This document shows, piece after piece, positions 1 to 11,217 of a stretch of 64,000 nt of DNA (position 1 is the first letter of the stretch; each line of letters opens with the position of its first letter). The notes beneath the pieces are model-generated. The model was not told the DNA's origin, did no database searches, and worked only from the letters and a program-made list of their open reading frames with translations. This stretch comes from Bagarius yarrelli (Eukaryota; Chordata; Actinopteri; Siluriformes; Sisoridae): NCBI GenBank assembly GCA_005784505.1, contig VCAZ01000040.1:1650501-1714500 (forward strand), written 5' to 3'. The translations under genes were made by a program, and so were the position numbers.

Positions 1-825
1 TCAGATGAGACCAACTTTTTGGCCTAAATGCAAATTACTATGTGTAACGGAAAAGTAACACTGCTCATCACCCTGAACACACCATCCCCATTGTGAAACA
101 TGGTGGTGGCAGCATCAGGCTGTGGGGTATCATTTTCTTCAGCAGGGACAGGAAAGCTGGTCAAAGTTGATTGAAAGATAGATTGAGCTAAATAAGTATA
201 TAAGTATAAGTATATTCAATTCATTGTCATTGTGGAAGGTACGTGTACAGAGCCAATGAAATGCATTTTTCGCATATCCCATCTTCCATACAGGGCAATC
301 CTAGAAGAAAACCTGTTGGAGGCTGCAAAAGGCTTGAGACTGGGAGGGAAATTCAACTTCCAGCAAAACAATGAACCTAAACATACAGCCAGAGTTACAA
401 TGGAATGGTTTGGATCAAAGAATATTCATGTTTTAGTCCAGACCTAAATCTCATTGAATATCTGTGGCAAGACTTGAAAATACCTGTTCATAGACGTTTC
501 CTATTTAATCTGGCTGAGCTTGAGCTATTTTGCAAAGAAGAATGGGCAAACATTTTAGTCTCTGGATGCGCAAAGCTGGTAGAGACATACCCCAAATAAC
601 TTGCAGCTGTAATTGCAGTGAAAGGTGGTTCTACAAAGTATGGACACGGGGGGCTGAATACAAATGCACACCGCACTTTTCAGATTCTTATTTGATTAAA
701 ATTTTGAAAACTATGTATCATTTTCGTTCCATTTCACAATTATCTCAAAAATATCTCTTGTAAGGTGACCAAATGTAAAAAAAAATTCAAGGGTTATGAA
801 CACTTTTTTAAAGCCACTGTAGCTA
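1..825 (+). mobile_element. Tc1/mariner transposon relic (3' part of element)
   Basis: Decayed copy of a fish Tc1/mariner element, entered part-way because the window begins inside it. Reading plus, it shows the transposase stretch leading into a 'KHGGGS'-like motif (about 95-125), then the last third of the DDE domain with 'SPDLNLIEYLWQDLK' around 440-480, which holds the position of the final catalytic acid. The right end around 785-825 resembles the usual terminal inverted repeat, ending in CACTGTA. Several stops and frameshifts break the frame, and about 95 bp of a SINE tail is inserted at 192-287, so it cannot encode a working transposase. The open frames at 232-447 and 405-599 are fragments of it. 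Family assignment is from remembered Tc1 sequence; the exact subfamily is not claimed. Confidence 0.88.
192..287 (-). mobile_element. 5'-truncated SINE (family A) tail inserted in the Tc1 relic
   Basis: Around 95 bp interrupt the Tc1 sequence between 'gagctaaata' and 'atacagggc', which are contiguous in related elements. The insert is the reverse complement of the tail of the SINE at 10840-11110 (shared core around 11010-11075) and carries an ATA-rich stretch at its left end. Only the tail is present, as expected when target-primed reverse transcription stops early. The shared 'ata' at the two borders could be a very short target duplication. Confidence 0.8.
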
Positions 826-3774
826 TGATTTAGGGCTGGCAGTTCCATGTTAGTTTACTGTTTTCAGCAAAGCTAATATGGAAAAAGTTACCTGATTCTG
901 CATAAATTTAATAATTAAATAAAATAAAAAATTAGGGAATAAACTTTTCTATTCAGTTAATTTAATCTTTTTTAAATCAGTGCATTGGAAATCCTGAATA
1001 CAGGCTAATTAAAAATGTTGGTGACTTGCAATAGACTGGCTTTATATCTACAGTGATTTTCCATCCATAGCCCTAACCAGGATAAAGTGGTTAATAATAA
1101 AGATAAACACATAAAAATAAATACAATATCCGCATATCGATTTAAATAATAATTTACACGTTCATTCATATTTTCTTTTGCTTTTCTTTCCAAAAGCTGC
1201 TCCAAACATGAATAGCATGTGTGGGAGGTGGAAGTTTCCAAAATCTTATCAAACATAACAGTAACAGACCCATATTTCCTGGTGTTACCAGTTTGTTATC
1301 TGGTCTTCATCCCACTGTTTCTCTTTTTGTTTACACTTCTATTACAGTCTGTTTAAATGCTGGCATCACAAAAAAGCCTGAGACATGTTGAGGAAATAGG
1401 TCTGTTTCTCGGTAGCTGGTTTTGAGAGTCTTGTTTGCTTAGTTTGTGTGGTTTTTCTGTTGGGCTTGAGCTGTACCTTCTCTGCTTCAATAGCAGTTCT
1501 GTTTTAACAGCAGTAACATCCTGAAAAGAGAGTATGTGTGTGGATGTGTATCGAGCCTTGTTTATTCGCTTATTAGAACTGCTTTATCTTTATTCCCCGT
1601 TTATTCTATTGCAACACGACACCCTTGAACATATTCTTTTACAAATCCAGTGATCGGTTTAAAGTAGCTTTATTATTTGCATTTTTTTTAACATTAATCA
1701 CTAGGGAGGGGATGTAATAAGGAAAATTAGATGAAGCGTTTTGCCTTAGGGTATGACAGCAGCACTCTGTCGCCTCTGCAGGCGCAATCAATTCCCAAGC
1801 AACAAGTATGGCTTCTTATAAAGGGCTGTGTGTATGCATATTTGTATATTTGTATGCATACTTGTTTGAAAGCTAAATCTTGATGCCTACTTCAATTTTC
1901 TCCACTACTTTATCACAGAGCTGCAGTAAAATACATTTGTGATCATACAAATAAAATCAAAAATGCATTTTTTTTTCTTCTGCACATGTTTGGAAGTTCC
2001 TATCCTGTTTTTCTTCAGCAGCATGAAACTACACAACTATACCAAGTAACCTAAAACAAGTAAGCTGTAACAGAACGTGTGTGTCCTACAATGAATTAAG
2101 AGAAAATGAAGAGATCAGATTTTTTATTCCATAAATAACAAAGGAGTGGTGTTTGATTATTCAACTGTTGTGTAATAATGCTGGGGAAAGCTGTCCGTTA
2201 AACATGTCTGGACCAGGTGTGGAGGCTGACGTAATCTTTAACTTTTCCAAGTACAAAGAAGTTTTTGAGAATGAAGAAGAAAGTGTGTTTCTGTGTGATA
2301 TAACCAGTGTGTGTATATGAGAGAGCCATACAATGTGGTATATTCAGTATATGATGCTAAATATATACTAAATCAATAGCTGAATAATATCTGTTGTGTC
2401 ATCCTTCTGTACTTGTATAAATTCCCCTGAATCAAGTTAGAACATGTTCAGATTTAGATTTTTGTATTTTACTGAGTTAAATATGAATCCAAAACAATAC
2501 TGCTCCTTACATTAATAATAAGATTTATCTGGCTTATCTGTTGTTAATATGTTTACATTTTTTGTTTAAATATAAACAGTATAATTTAAAAAAATGAAGG
2601 ATTGTATTTTACAAACCACTAATTAAAAAATGATCTGTTAATGATCTAAAATATCACAAATGAAGAATGTAAAAATTTACTATGACCAGTGAGTCTAACT
2701 AACCTGATGCAGCTATCGCAATCATTGAATATGCGACCAAAAATATTAAGTATTATTTGAATATACACATCTACATTTAAACACCAGGAAATTCTTATTT
2801 TCCCAGCATCGCCAATTTACCATCACTGGGCCCCTGAGCAAAACCCTAAAATCATTTGTATAAAAGAGATACCGTAAATGATTGGCACATTTTTTCCTCA
2901 TAGTAACTTCTCCATATATTACTGATAACATGTTTAATTTTTCCTTACATATATAACCATCTATGAGGAGCTGATAAAGATGACCCACTTTTAGCTTCCC
3001 TATTAATCAGCACCACCCTGTAATTTCTTCTATGTAACTTCCTTGGTTTTTTTTTACTTTCAGCCTCCGCTTCCTTTTTGTGTTCAGTGCCAGTGTTTTT
3101 CTGTATATTGCTGGTGCTGTTCAGTAAATGCTGGTCATTGTTAAAACAGGAATGTAATCAAATCCTTTAATTTGTTATTTTAATTTCCAAGGTTAGCTGA
3201 TTATTATAATGTCAAATATACTGGTGACCAAATAATATAGTTATAGACATATCAACGGACACAACAAAAACATATCTAAACTGTAGACCGCTTTTTTATT
3301 CTTTGTATAATATTTTATTTTGTATTGTTGTAATGTTTATTACTAAGGTACAACCAGGGGAGCCTGTAAAAATGAGTTTGGCCCCCTACCACACTCATTC
3401 TGTAACAACCGTACTATTAAATTACTGCTAATACTGTTATCCTAACTATGCCAGACCCCACCCCCCCCCCCCCCAGCGTCGCCCTGGGTAAAACCAGTGG
3501 CAGACTATTTAAAATTTACTTAGTTGATCAAATGATTATTTGTGAATTTCACCCAGAACTTTACCTAAAATTTCATTAAATGCATGTTTTCTTTAAAAAT
3601 TCTATGTAATAATTACACATATGACACAGTGGATATAAATCATGTTTACATTAAAAAAGAATATTTTTCTCAGTTTTCCAGCAATTACTACAATTTTTTA
3701 GGTGAGATTTTCATAAATAGGTAACTTTGTGTTACTTTATTAGAATTTTGTGATATTACACTTTTTTATACATC
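826..3774. other. Intergenic, no gene seen
   Basis: AT-rich sequence with no exon-like open frame on either strand. It holds short homopolymers, including a run of C around 3461-3474 inside an otherwise unremarkable stretch. The open frames at 1005-1256 and 2746-2988 (minus) have no recognisable composition or motif. Nothing else could be supported. Confidence 0.5.
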
Positions 3775-3775
3775 T

Positions 3776-4052
3776 ATTCATCCATCCACCGATTTACTTT
3801 AACACATAACCTTAGTGTCCATGAAGCCTAAAAGCATATACCAGGGGACTTAGGGCAAAAAGCTGTGGACAAACAGGGGTTGGGAAAATACATACAAACT
3901 CACACATAACTATAAGATGCCAATTGCCCTACAGTGTATGTGTCTGGACTGGGAAGGAAACCGGAGTACTTAAGGAAAACACCTTAAGTAAAGGGAGAAC
4001 ATGAACATTCCGTTAACATAGGGCAAAGCTGGCAGTCCAACCCAAAACCACA
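3776..4052 (-). repeat. Degenerate tRNA-headed dispersed repeat (family C), copy 1
   Basis: Worn copy of a repeat that recurs at 5618, 29037 and 55462. On the plus strand it reads from 'catccatccacc' through 'ggaaggaaaccggagtact' to 'gggagaacatgaac' and 'gcaaagctgg'. Better copies end in a box A-like segment on the minus strand, which gives the element's orientation. Recognised by comparison with the other copies in this window. Confidence 0.65.
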
Positions 4053-4214
4053 AAATAAAGTCCATATTCAAAACAATAGAAATGAATAAATGGTGGATTC
4101 ATGTCAGTGAATGATTCATGTCATTCTATGAGCTTTAGAAATATTTGCAGAGTACCAAGACAAGAACATTGTGCTTCATTCATTATTCATCTTTCATTAT
4201 AATTCCTAGTTTTT

Positions 4215-4216
<2 letters not shown>

Positions 4217-4250
<34 letters not shown>

Positions 4251-4271
4251 CAAGAGAGAGAGAGAGAGAGA

Positions 4272-4336
<65 letters not shown>

Positions 4337-4356
4337 TAGAGAGCAGAGAGAGAGAG

Positions 4357-4388
<32 letters not shown>
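4217..4388. repeat. Long (GA)n microsatellite with GC interruptions
   Basis: About 170 bp of GA dinucleotides broken by periodic 'GC' and 'AA' steps. The 71-residue Ser/Leu open frame on the opposite strand (4187-4402) is just this repeat read as codons. Confidence 0.97.
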
Positions 4389-4391
<3 letters not shown>

Positions 4392-5617
4392 GAAATGGAC
4401 AAAAAGAGGGGTGGATTTTGATATCGCTATTGATGAGCTTCAGTTACAGAGGATTCTGATTTTTTTTTGTATTCATTTCTCAATCCTGATTGATGTGTAT
4501 GTAACTTTTTGTCTAGTTTTGAATGATATATAATCACCTTTTAGTCTATTTTATTTGCATTCAGATACAAATACATTGGATTTTTTCATGAATTATATAT
4601 ATCTGGATGAGTGTGTTCGCTTGGAACCATGGTGCATGCAGGCTCAAACCCTGACCTTTGGTGTCTATTCATTCATCTTTCCTGCCATCCTCCTCCCAGC
4701 ACTCTTTCCTGGGGTTCGCCATTCAGTTGGAGAACCCGAGCAGCTGCTTGTCTGATGATAGAAAAGGGAAGTGTATGTAGATGTAGGGAAGTGCTGTATG
4801 TAGGGAAGTAGCCACAGGAACAGGAAAAGTGAACTTTGATATATTTATGATAGCTGTAGATGTACAGTTTTTTAATCAGTGTTTTTTCTATTTAATCAGT
4901 GTTTTTTTTCTATTAAATCCAAATAATTATCAACAGAGAAATTATAATATATTCAGCGATGTCTGAAATTACATAAAATATAAATGTTTACATAGTAAAA
5001 GAAGCAGTTACGGTGTGTTATCTTGTTCCGCATAGTAAGTGTAATGTATTGTCTATATGCTATGTCCTTAGTAAACGTCTCTGAATAGCCCATCTGTCCC
5101 CCTGCATGCTAACGCCTGAGCTTTTTACACCAAGACACTGACTCTCCAAACCCCAGTACACAGCCTTCATCTGAACATGCTTATATAACATGCACTGCAT
5201 ATCGTTATAGTTATATAATCAATAATCTCTGGCCCTAAAATATAAAAAACATTCTCCTTGATCTTTTTTTAAAGATATATTTTTGGGCATTTTTGCTAGA
5301 ACAGAAAGTGAGATGATAAAGAGAGATAGGGGGTGGGGGTGGAATTTAAATTCGGGATGCCTGGAGCTTAATAGTGTTATATATGTCAAAAGTCTAATGA
5401 ATTAATAAAGCATTAATATCTTTGATCAGCAAAAACTGCATTTTTATTGCGCAGTACAAAAGACTTGGTTGACCCCTTTAGGGATATACAAATATAGTTT
5501 TGGACCTCCAATATAGTAAATATCATAATACATCAGTAATGATAAAATATACCATGACATATTACAGTACAATACATACTGCAATACATTTTTAATACTT
5601 AAAAAAATAAAACTAAA

Positions 5618-5978
5618 TCTAGCCATCCATTGTCTATTTCTGCTAATTCCTAATCAGGGTCACAAGGAACTGCTGGAGTCTATCCCGACTGTCACTGGGC
5701 AAAAGACAGAGGTATAACCTGGACAGGTCACTAATCTATTGCAGGGCCACATACAGACATACAACCACATACACTCACACCCACTCCTATGGGCAATTTA
5801 GAATCACTAACCAACATAACATGCAAGTATTTGGACTGTCGGAGGAAAATGGAGTACCCAGAGTAAACCCACACAAGTACAGGGAGAATGTACTCCACAC
5901 AAAAAAAAACCCTGCTGGGAATACGAACCTGGGACCTTCTTGCTGTAAGGCAAAAGCCCCGTGCTGCCCCAATATGTA
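5618..5978 (-). repeat. Dispersed repeat family C, copy 2
   Basis: Plus strand reads 'agccatccattgtctatttc', 'ctggagtctatcccgactg', 'ggacaggtcactaatc', 'gggcaatttagaatcac', 'ggagtacccagagtaaaccc', 'gggagaatgtactccacac', then 'gaacctgggaccttcttgct'. On the minus strand the last part gives AGGTCCCAGGTTCGTATTCC, a box B-like tRNA promoter, so the element points leftwards. The open frame 5787-6071 (minus) lies mostly in this repeat. Confidence 0.82.
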
Positions 5979-6866
5979 AAAATAACAGCTAAAAATGCAA
6001 CGAATACAAAGCGCCTTTATTTTTTGCGTCATGCTTACTTCCGAAACAAAGGCCATACGTGTCAGCGACATTTACAGGAGCAAAGGAAGAAGTTGTTTAA
6101 CCTGCACTGAGAGTTTTAAATAAATATCAACATAAACATAATTTAAAAATGCATCAGTACTGAAGGTTAAAATATCAATATACTATCAGCAAAAAATATT
6201 GAGATTGTTGCCCTTCTATGAACTACTAACTGAACATCACCCAAGACTGGGAATTACTTTATGAACCGGCCATAAAGCATTCCTGCAATAATAGTTTCTT
6301 TATAATGAGTTACAATTTTATTTTTGTGAAGGTTGTGGGTTTGGAGCCTAACAGTGGATATCAAGAATGAGATACTGCCTATTGCAGAGCATCACACACA
6401 CACACACTCACATGTATTTATACATAAAGGCAAAGCTTATAATGCAACATATATTTATCACCCTCCTTATTTTTGACTGAAATACTAATCATATGAGGGG
6501 TACTTTGGTGGTTGGACATTGTTTATGTAATAATTTCTACACATGGTCAAAGATACAGTATGATAATATCAAAGTAAAAGCTTATGTTTCTTTAACTGGT
6601 GCTAGAATTCACACACATACTCTGCCCTGACTGTAGAAAATACTTTTTTATTAGGCTTTTTCATTTTTTTTTCATATATCATAGCTGGTTACTGGGGAAG
6701 AGGGAAGTGAGAGTTAGTGGAAGTGCTTTGTTTTTATTTAAAATGTGTCTTTGCTGCTTGACATCTGCTGATACTGCCCCTGTGGGCCTGATGGGTAGAC
6801 TCCATGGGGAGCGTGGAACAATCAATGAATGAAGGGGTATAATAGAGGGCAAATAATAAGAATAAT

Positions 6867-6867
<1 letters not shown>

Positions 6868-6910
<43 letters not shown>
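6868..6910. repeat. (GA)n microsatellite
   Basis: Uninterrupted GA dinucleotide run of about 42 bp within intergenic sequence. Confidence 0.95.
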
Positions 6911-9400
6911 TTGATAATAATGTGTTTTGATGCCGGCTTGGAGAAATAAGAGAGAGGTGTTAATGGCTAATGAGATGCAGCATCACCTATCTGCTGAGGT
7001 CAGGTTTTGCCTCAAGCAACAACAGTTTTCAAAAGTGCACTGGTACCCCCTTAACTATATTCCTTATTTTAGAGAACATTTTTTGCGAAATCATCCCCTT
7101 CATGCTACTAACCTAGCTATAAGAAATACACATGTTGGTAGCTGTACATCTGATGTACAGCTGATATGGTTTTGTTCTTGTTCTATGGTTTTGTTGCAAT
7201 AATATATCACATTTGACCCTTGAAATATATCTTTATCTTCAATTTGTTTAATAATATAATATTCTTTCCTACTGTGTGATGCTCTGCTTGGAATCACTAA
7301 GATAGCCATTTTATTGATATTTTAAAACAGTAGATCATAATTATTATTATATTTTAAGAAACACAAATAAAAATGAATTAAAGACTATAGTAAAACTTTT
7401 AAACTTTGTATATTGAGTAATTGAATAGGGGTGATCTGAATAGTCACACGGGTTTTGTGTGTAGTGATTAAAAATAAATGTTTTTTTTAGATAAGGAGAT
7501 GAACATATGATAAATAAAATATGGTGGTGGACCAGCTGCTAAATGATAATCATAAGATCATAAGCATGAAACAAGCAACGGCAGCCTGTAAAAATCTGAA
7601 ATTATTGCCACAGTATACAGACATTATTTTAAAAAGGAAAAAAAAGTTTATTTTTTAATTAATCTGAAAAGATATTAATTTATACTTAAAAAGTAAACAG
7701 TAAAACTGTCTCAAAGAGTATAGTGAATTCTGACATTTAATGTACTAACATTTATCCCTCATGACAGCAATAGGAGCCAAATGAATAATATTTTCAGTTC
7801 ACACTTGGATCATCTTCGCAAAAGGGTTTATCAAGTAAAGCCTTTTTTTACTGTGGGAAATTTTATGATGTCCCACCACAGGAAGCTGTAATTATGTGTA
7901 TGAGGAGCTCTAGAGACTTCCCCTTATTTAATGGTGGCCAGAATTGTAAAGTCAGACAGAGAATAAAGCTGTTTTGGGAACAACATTGAAAACACATGCT
8001 AGTTTAACTCTCCACAATCCAAAACAATAGTTTTTAGTGTAATACAGTGGATTTTTTTGGCAGTAGCTCACTTTTTTGCATTGTAATGCAGTGTGTTAAA
8101 TGCTTGTCTGGAAAGAAAGGGAACTTTTACATTCTAAGAAGAAAAATGTACGGGTTGATTGTTGAAGCTGATGTTTTGTCCAGATGCTTACAACATGAGA
8201 AAAAATTATCTAACGTAACCAAAACTAATATTTATTTCAAGAATAATAAACATTAATGTTAGACGTATTTTAATTTAATATATTTATCACGTTTACAAAA
8301 GAAATTAAAACATTTAAATGGTACCACATGACCATATAAAGCAACAACAAAAAATATTTCCAACACAAATTTATGTCTTTTTAATTTAAAAGTGAATCCC
8401 AAAGACTATGAATAAATAACCTACTGATTTAATAACATTTTGTATTTAAATGTATTTTCTGCACATTCTTTGTTGCTCCATAGAGAAAATGCCTACCAAT
8501 AGCAGACCTTGAAGTAAACGACAGGCATTAGTAATTTGAGTTGATCAACGGTTGATGTTTTTCCCCAAGGACTGAAATGCTTTGTTTCCCCGAGGTCTCT
8601 GTTTCCACCTATCATGGTTAAGTTTGAGATCCAGGACACTGGAGCCTGCATTGTGTTGGAACCAAAGAGGGGAGCAGTCTGAATGTTTAGAGAATACATT
8701 TTTGGCAAGGTGGTAGGAGTTTGGTCTAGACATGCCATACACCTTTAACATCTCTTACATTTTAAATCCATTATGAAAATTAAATTTATCCCCTCTAACC
8801 AAATGTAATGTAATTAATGTAATTCACTGTGAGAAGAGCATTTGTCTGTCTTAGATGAATGGATCTCAGACCAGTGTGGCAAGGGTTCTTTAACACCATC
8901 TTGTCTATCCACAGATAAGTGAGCTTTATTAACGTAATTAACACTTTCAAGACTAAAAATTTGATCACCATTTTGCATAATGGGTGCCACCTTTGTAAAA
9001 AAAAATAAAACCAGGTTGTGGATTAACCCAGCATCTTCCCATCCCCCATAACACTATTCACAACGCTGGCTCGCCTCCAATACACAATGGGAATTGTATC
9101 TCTAGAGAGCGTTGTTGTTTTCTATAGACACACTTCTACAAGTAGGATAAAGAATAGCTTCCATATTGTGGTTCTATTTCCCCTTGATTTGTTTCCTCCC
9201 TGGAATATTACCCTTTCTTACATTTATCTTAAAAACTTAAATACTAATAATTATATTTCAACCACCAAAAACTGTAAGAATCAATTGTGTCCCCTCAACA
9301 TGCATAATATTTGATTGTGTATATTTTGAGTTTAGGCGCACACTGTACATCTACTATACGTCAGCCATGGCTGCAAAATGTCAAAAGGTAAAACTCGTGC
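6911..9400. other. Intergenic, no gene seen
   Basis: AT-rich and without recognisable exons. It contains a 23-bp near-perfect palindrome at 7140-7162 (see findings). The open frames at 6927-7202, 8047-8256, 8493-8751 and 9087-9314 show no family signature, and no splice-flanked conserved peptide was found. Confidence 0.45.
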
Positions 9401-9439
9401 ACTTTATAGTGAATAGTGAATAGGGTGCAGTGTCTTGCT

Positions 9440-10330
9440 GTCAGTCGAGGTAGGCCTCGTGGACATGACGTCATCCAAAGAGCAGTTTCGGGTTCCCACC
9501 CAGCAGCTGTTTCTTGTTACCTTGGAAACTTTACTGCATCTTCTGAACTAAAAAACGACCAATGGCGGGATTTGGGTTATACCATATCTTTAATAGGGGT
9601 GTCCCAAAGTAGGGGTTTCCTAAAAGTTATATTTTATATTTTTTTTAATTAATAATATATTGTTAAGATGAATGTAAAGATGTAAATTTATACGGTGAAA
9701 AAAAAAAAATTCGTTCTGCTGTTCAGTAATCCACAATACCACCGAATTAGCATTTCCGGTGGTGGTACGTTCGTCGCAGGAACTGAACCGGACTTTTCAT
9801 AGCCGGTGGATTTAAAAAACAGTCATAAACTAAACATTGTTGTGCATAAAGTTTAAAATATACGTGTAATGCATTAAATATTTCAGTGTCGGTTTGTTGA
9901 ATATTTCTGCAGCGTCTGACGGGTGAGCTAAAGTTTTAATTCTTGTTTTTTTTTTTCAATATCACGTGGAATCAAGTTTAGTTCTTAAAGTTAAAGCGTT
10001 GACTGTCTGTAAAGTAAGTTAAAGTTTAATAGTTTGCTTTTGAAGGATTTATAATTATTGTTGTATTAATTGTTATTATTTCACACGTGCGGTATGAACG
10101 CATTGGCTACGCAGTTGCCACAGTAAAGATAGTTATTGATAATTACTTCGGGCGGTGTCTGGATGCTGGTCTTTGGAGTATTTTCAGTGAAAAGAGTGCT
10201 TAAAACGGTATATGTGAACGCCCAGTAACCGCAAATATCCAGACCTACACACAGCTAGACAGACACGTGCCCTAATTTTAAACATAATGCTGAGGCATAT
10301 TAACGCAGACATGATGGAGGAGAAGCTCAT
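9440..10330. promoter_or_regulatory. CpG-richer patch with CRE, CCAAT and three E-boxes: candidate promoter or enhancer
   Basis: This stretch has far more CpG than its flanks (roughly 40 by eye in 900 bp). It contains a palindromic CRE TGACGTCA at 9466-9473, CCAAT at about 9560, and three CACGTG E-boxes at 9963-9968, 10084-10089 and 10264-10269. A good donor (ACGG|GTGAGC) follows at 9922/9923, so a non-coding exon might end there on the plus strand. No coding exon could be attached. It could be a distal first exon of fam110a, an enhancer or a non-coding RNA promoter. The left part (about 9400-9600) also resembles fish repeats carrying 'gtgaatagggtgca', so some content may be transposon-derived. 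Confidence 0.35.
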
Positions 10331-10751
10331 CTTCCCTGTTAATGATGAAACTGAACTTTAGGCTACAGCACCTTCCCCTGCTTAAACTTCTCACAGACCA
10401 CAAACAAGACTGTTTTGTTATTTGCCTTTCTTCCTTTTTTAACTGAATACAGACTAATTAATAAAATAAACTTGTAACAGTTTATAAAATAATAACTTAA
10501 ACACTTGTTTTTATTTTGAATAATTGCAGATTGAGCTGAGATCCCGAACACACGTTTATCTGTAGTCTTTTACAAAATTTCGGACAATATTTTAATTGAG
10601 TCAGTGGGCGTAACCTGTATGGCAATAGTAATTTTATATCATACTGTAATAAAACCGTGTAACTTTTAAACTTGTATCAAAACAGTTTTTCCGAGCTATA
10701 GAATGATTTCTTCATTTAAAAAATCTCGATAATTTCATGCAACGTTTACAT

Positions 10752-11217
10752 CTTACATTTAAGGCATTTGGCAGACGCCCTTATACAGAGAGACGTACAA
10801 TTATCTCATTTATACAACTGAGCAATAACGGGTTAATAGGGGCAGGGGTGGCTCAAATGGTTAAAGTGCTGAGTTGTTAATCTGAAGACCAGAAACACCT
10901 GGGTTCAAGCCCCACCTCTGGCAAGTCAACCACTGTTGGGTCCTTGAGCAAGACCCCTCCTGCTCCCGGGGCGCTGCATCATAGCTGACCCTGTGCTCTG
11001 ACCCCAACTTACTAAGATGGGATATGCGAAAAATGCATTTCATTGGCTCTGTACACGTACCTTGCACAATGACACTGAAGTTGAATATTATTATTATTAT
11101 ATTATTATTAAGGGCCTTGCTTAGAGGCCCAGCAATGGCAGCTTGGTGGTGCTGAGAATCACACCCCAATCTTCTGATTAGCAATCCAACACCGTAACCA
11201 CTGCGCTATCATGCCAT
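10752..11217 (-). mobile_element. tRNA-derived SINE, family B copy 1, split by a family A insertion
   Basis: Left part 10752-10839 carries the tail side (plus-strand 'catttggcagacgccctta'); right part 11111-11217 carries the central block and head ('agggccttgcttagaggccc' to 'caccgtaaccactgcgc'). Together they match the other six family B copies. The element reads on the minus strand. A family A SINE occupies the gap, so B is the older insertion. Confidence 0.85.
10840..11110 (+). mobile_element. tRNA-derived SINE, family A, near full length
   Basis: The head has a pol III box A-like segment (gtggctcaaatggttaaagt, about 10848-10867) and box B (gggttcaagcccc, about 10900-10913). These are followed by a central block 'ccttgagcaagacccctcc' and a distinctive tail with 'gatgggatatgcgaaaaatg' and 'gtacacgtacc', ending in an ATT repeat (about 11085-11110). 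The simple-repeat tail and nesting inside another SINE show retroposition. The same tail occurs truncated at 192-287 and diverged at 57810-57965. It is a retroposon, not a functional tRNA gene: there is no cloverleaf. Confidence 0.88.

Noticed and set aside
232..447. 71-codon open frame that looks like a protein with transposase similarity
   Set aside because: It is a chimera of an antisense SINE tail and a decayed Tc1 transposase fragment, not a gene.
4187..4402. Ser/Leu repeat protein on the minus strand
   Set aside because: Pure translation of a (GA)n microsatellite.
10848..10915. tRNA gene suggested by box A and box B
   Set aside because: No cloverleaf can be formed, and the sequence continues into a SINE body and ATT tail.
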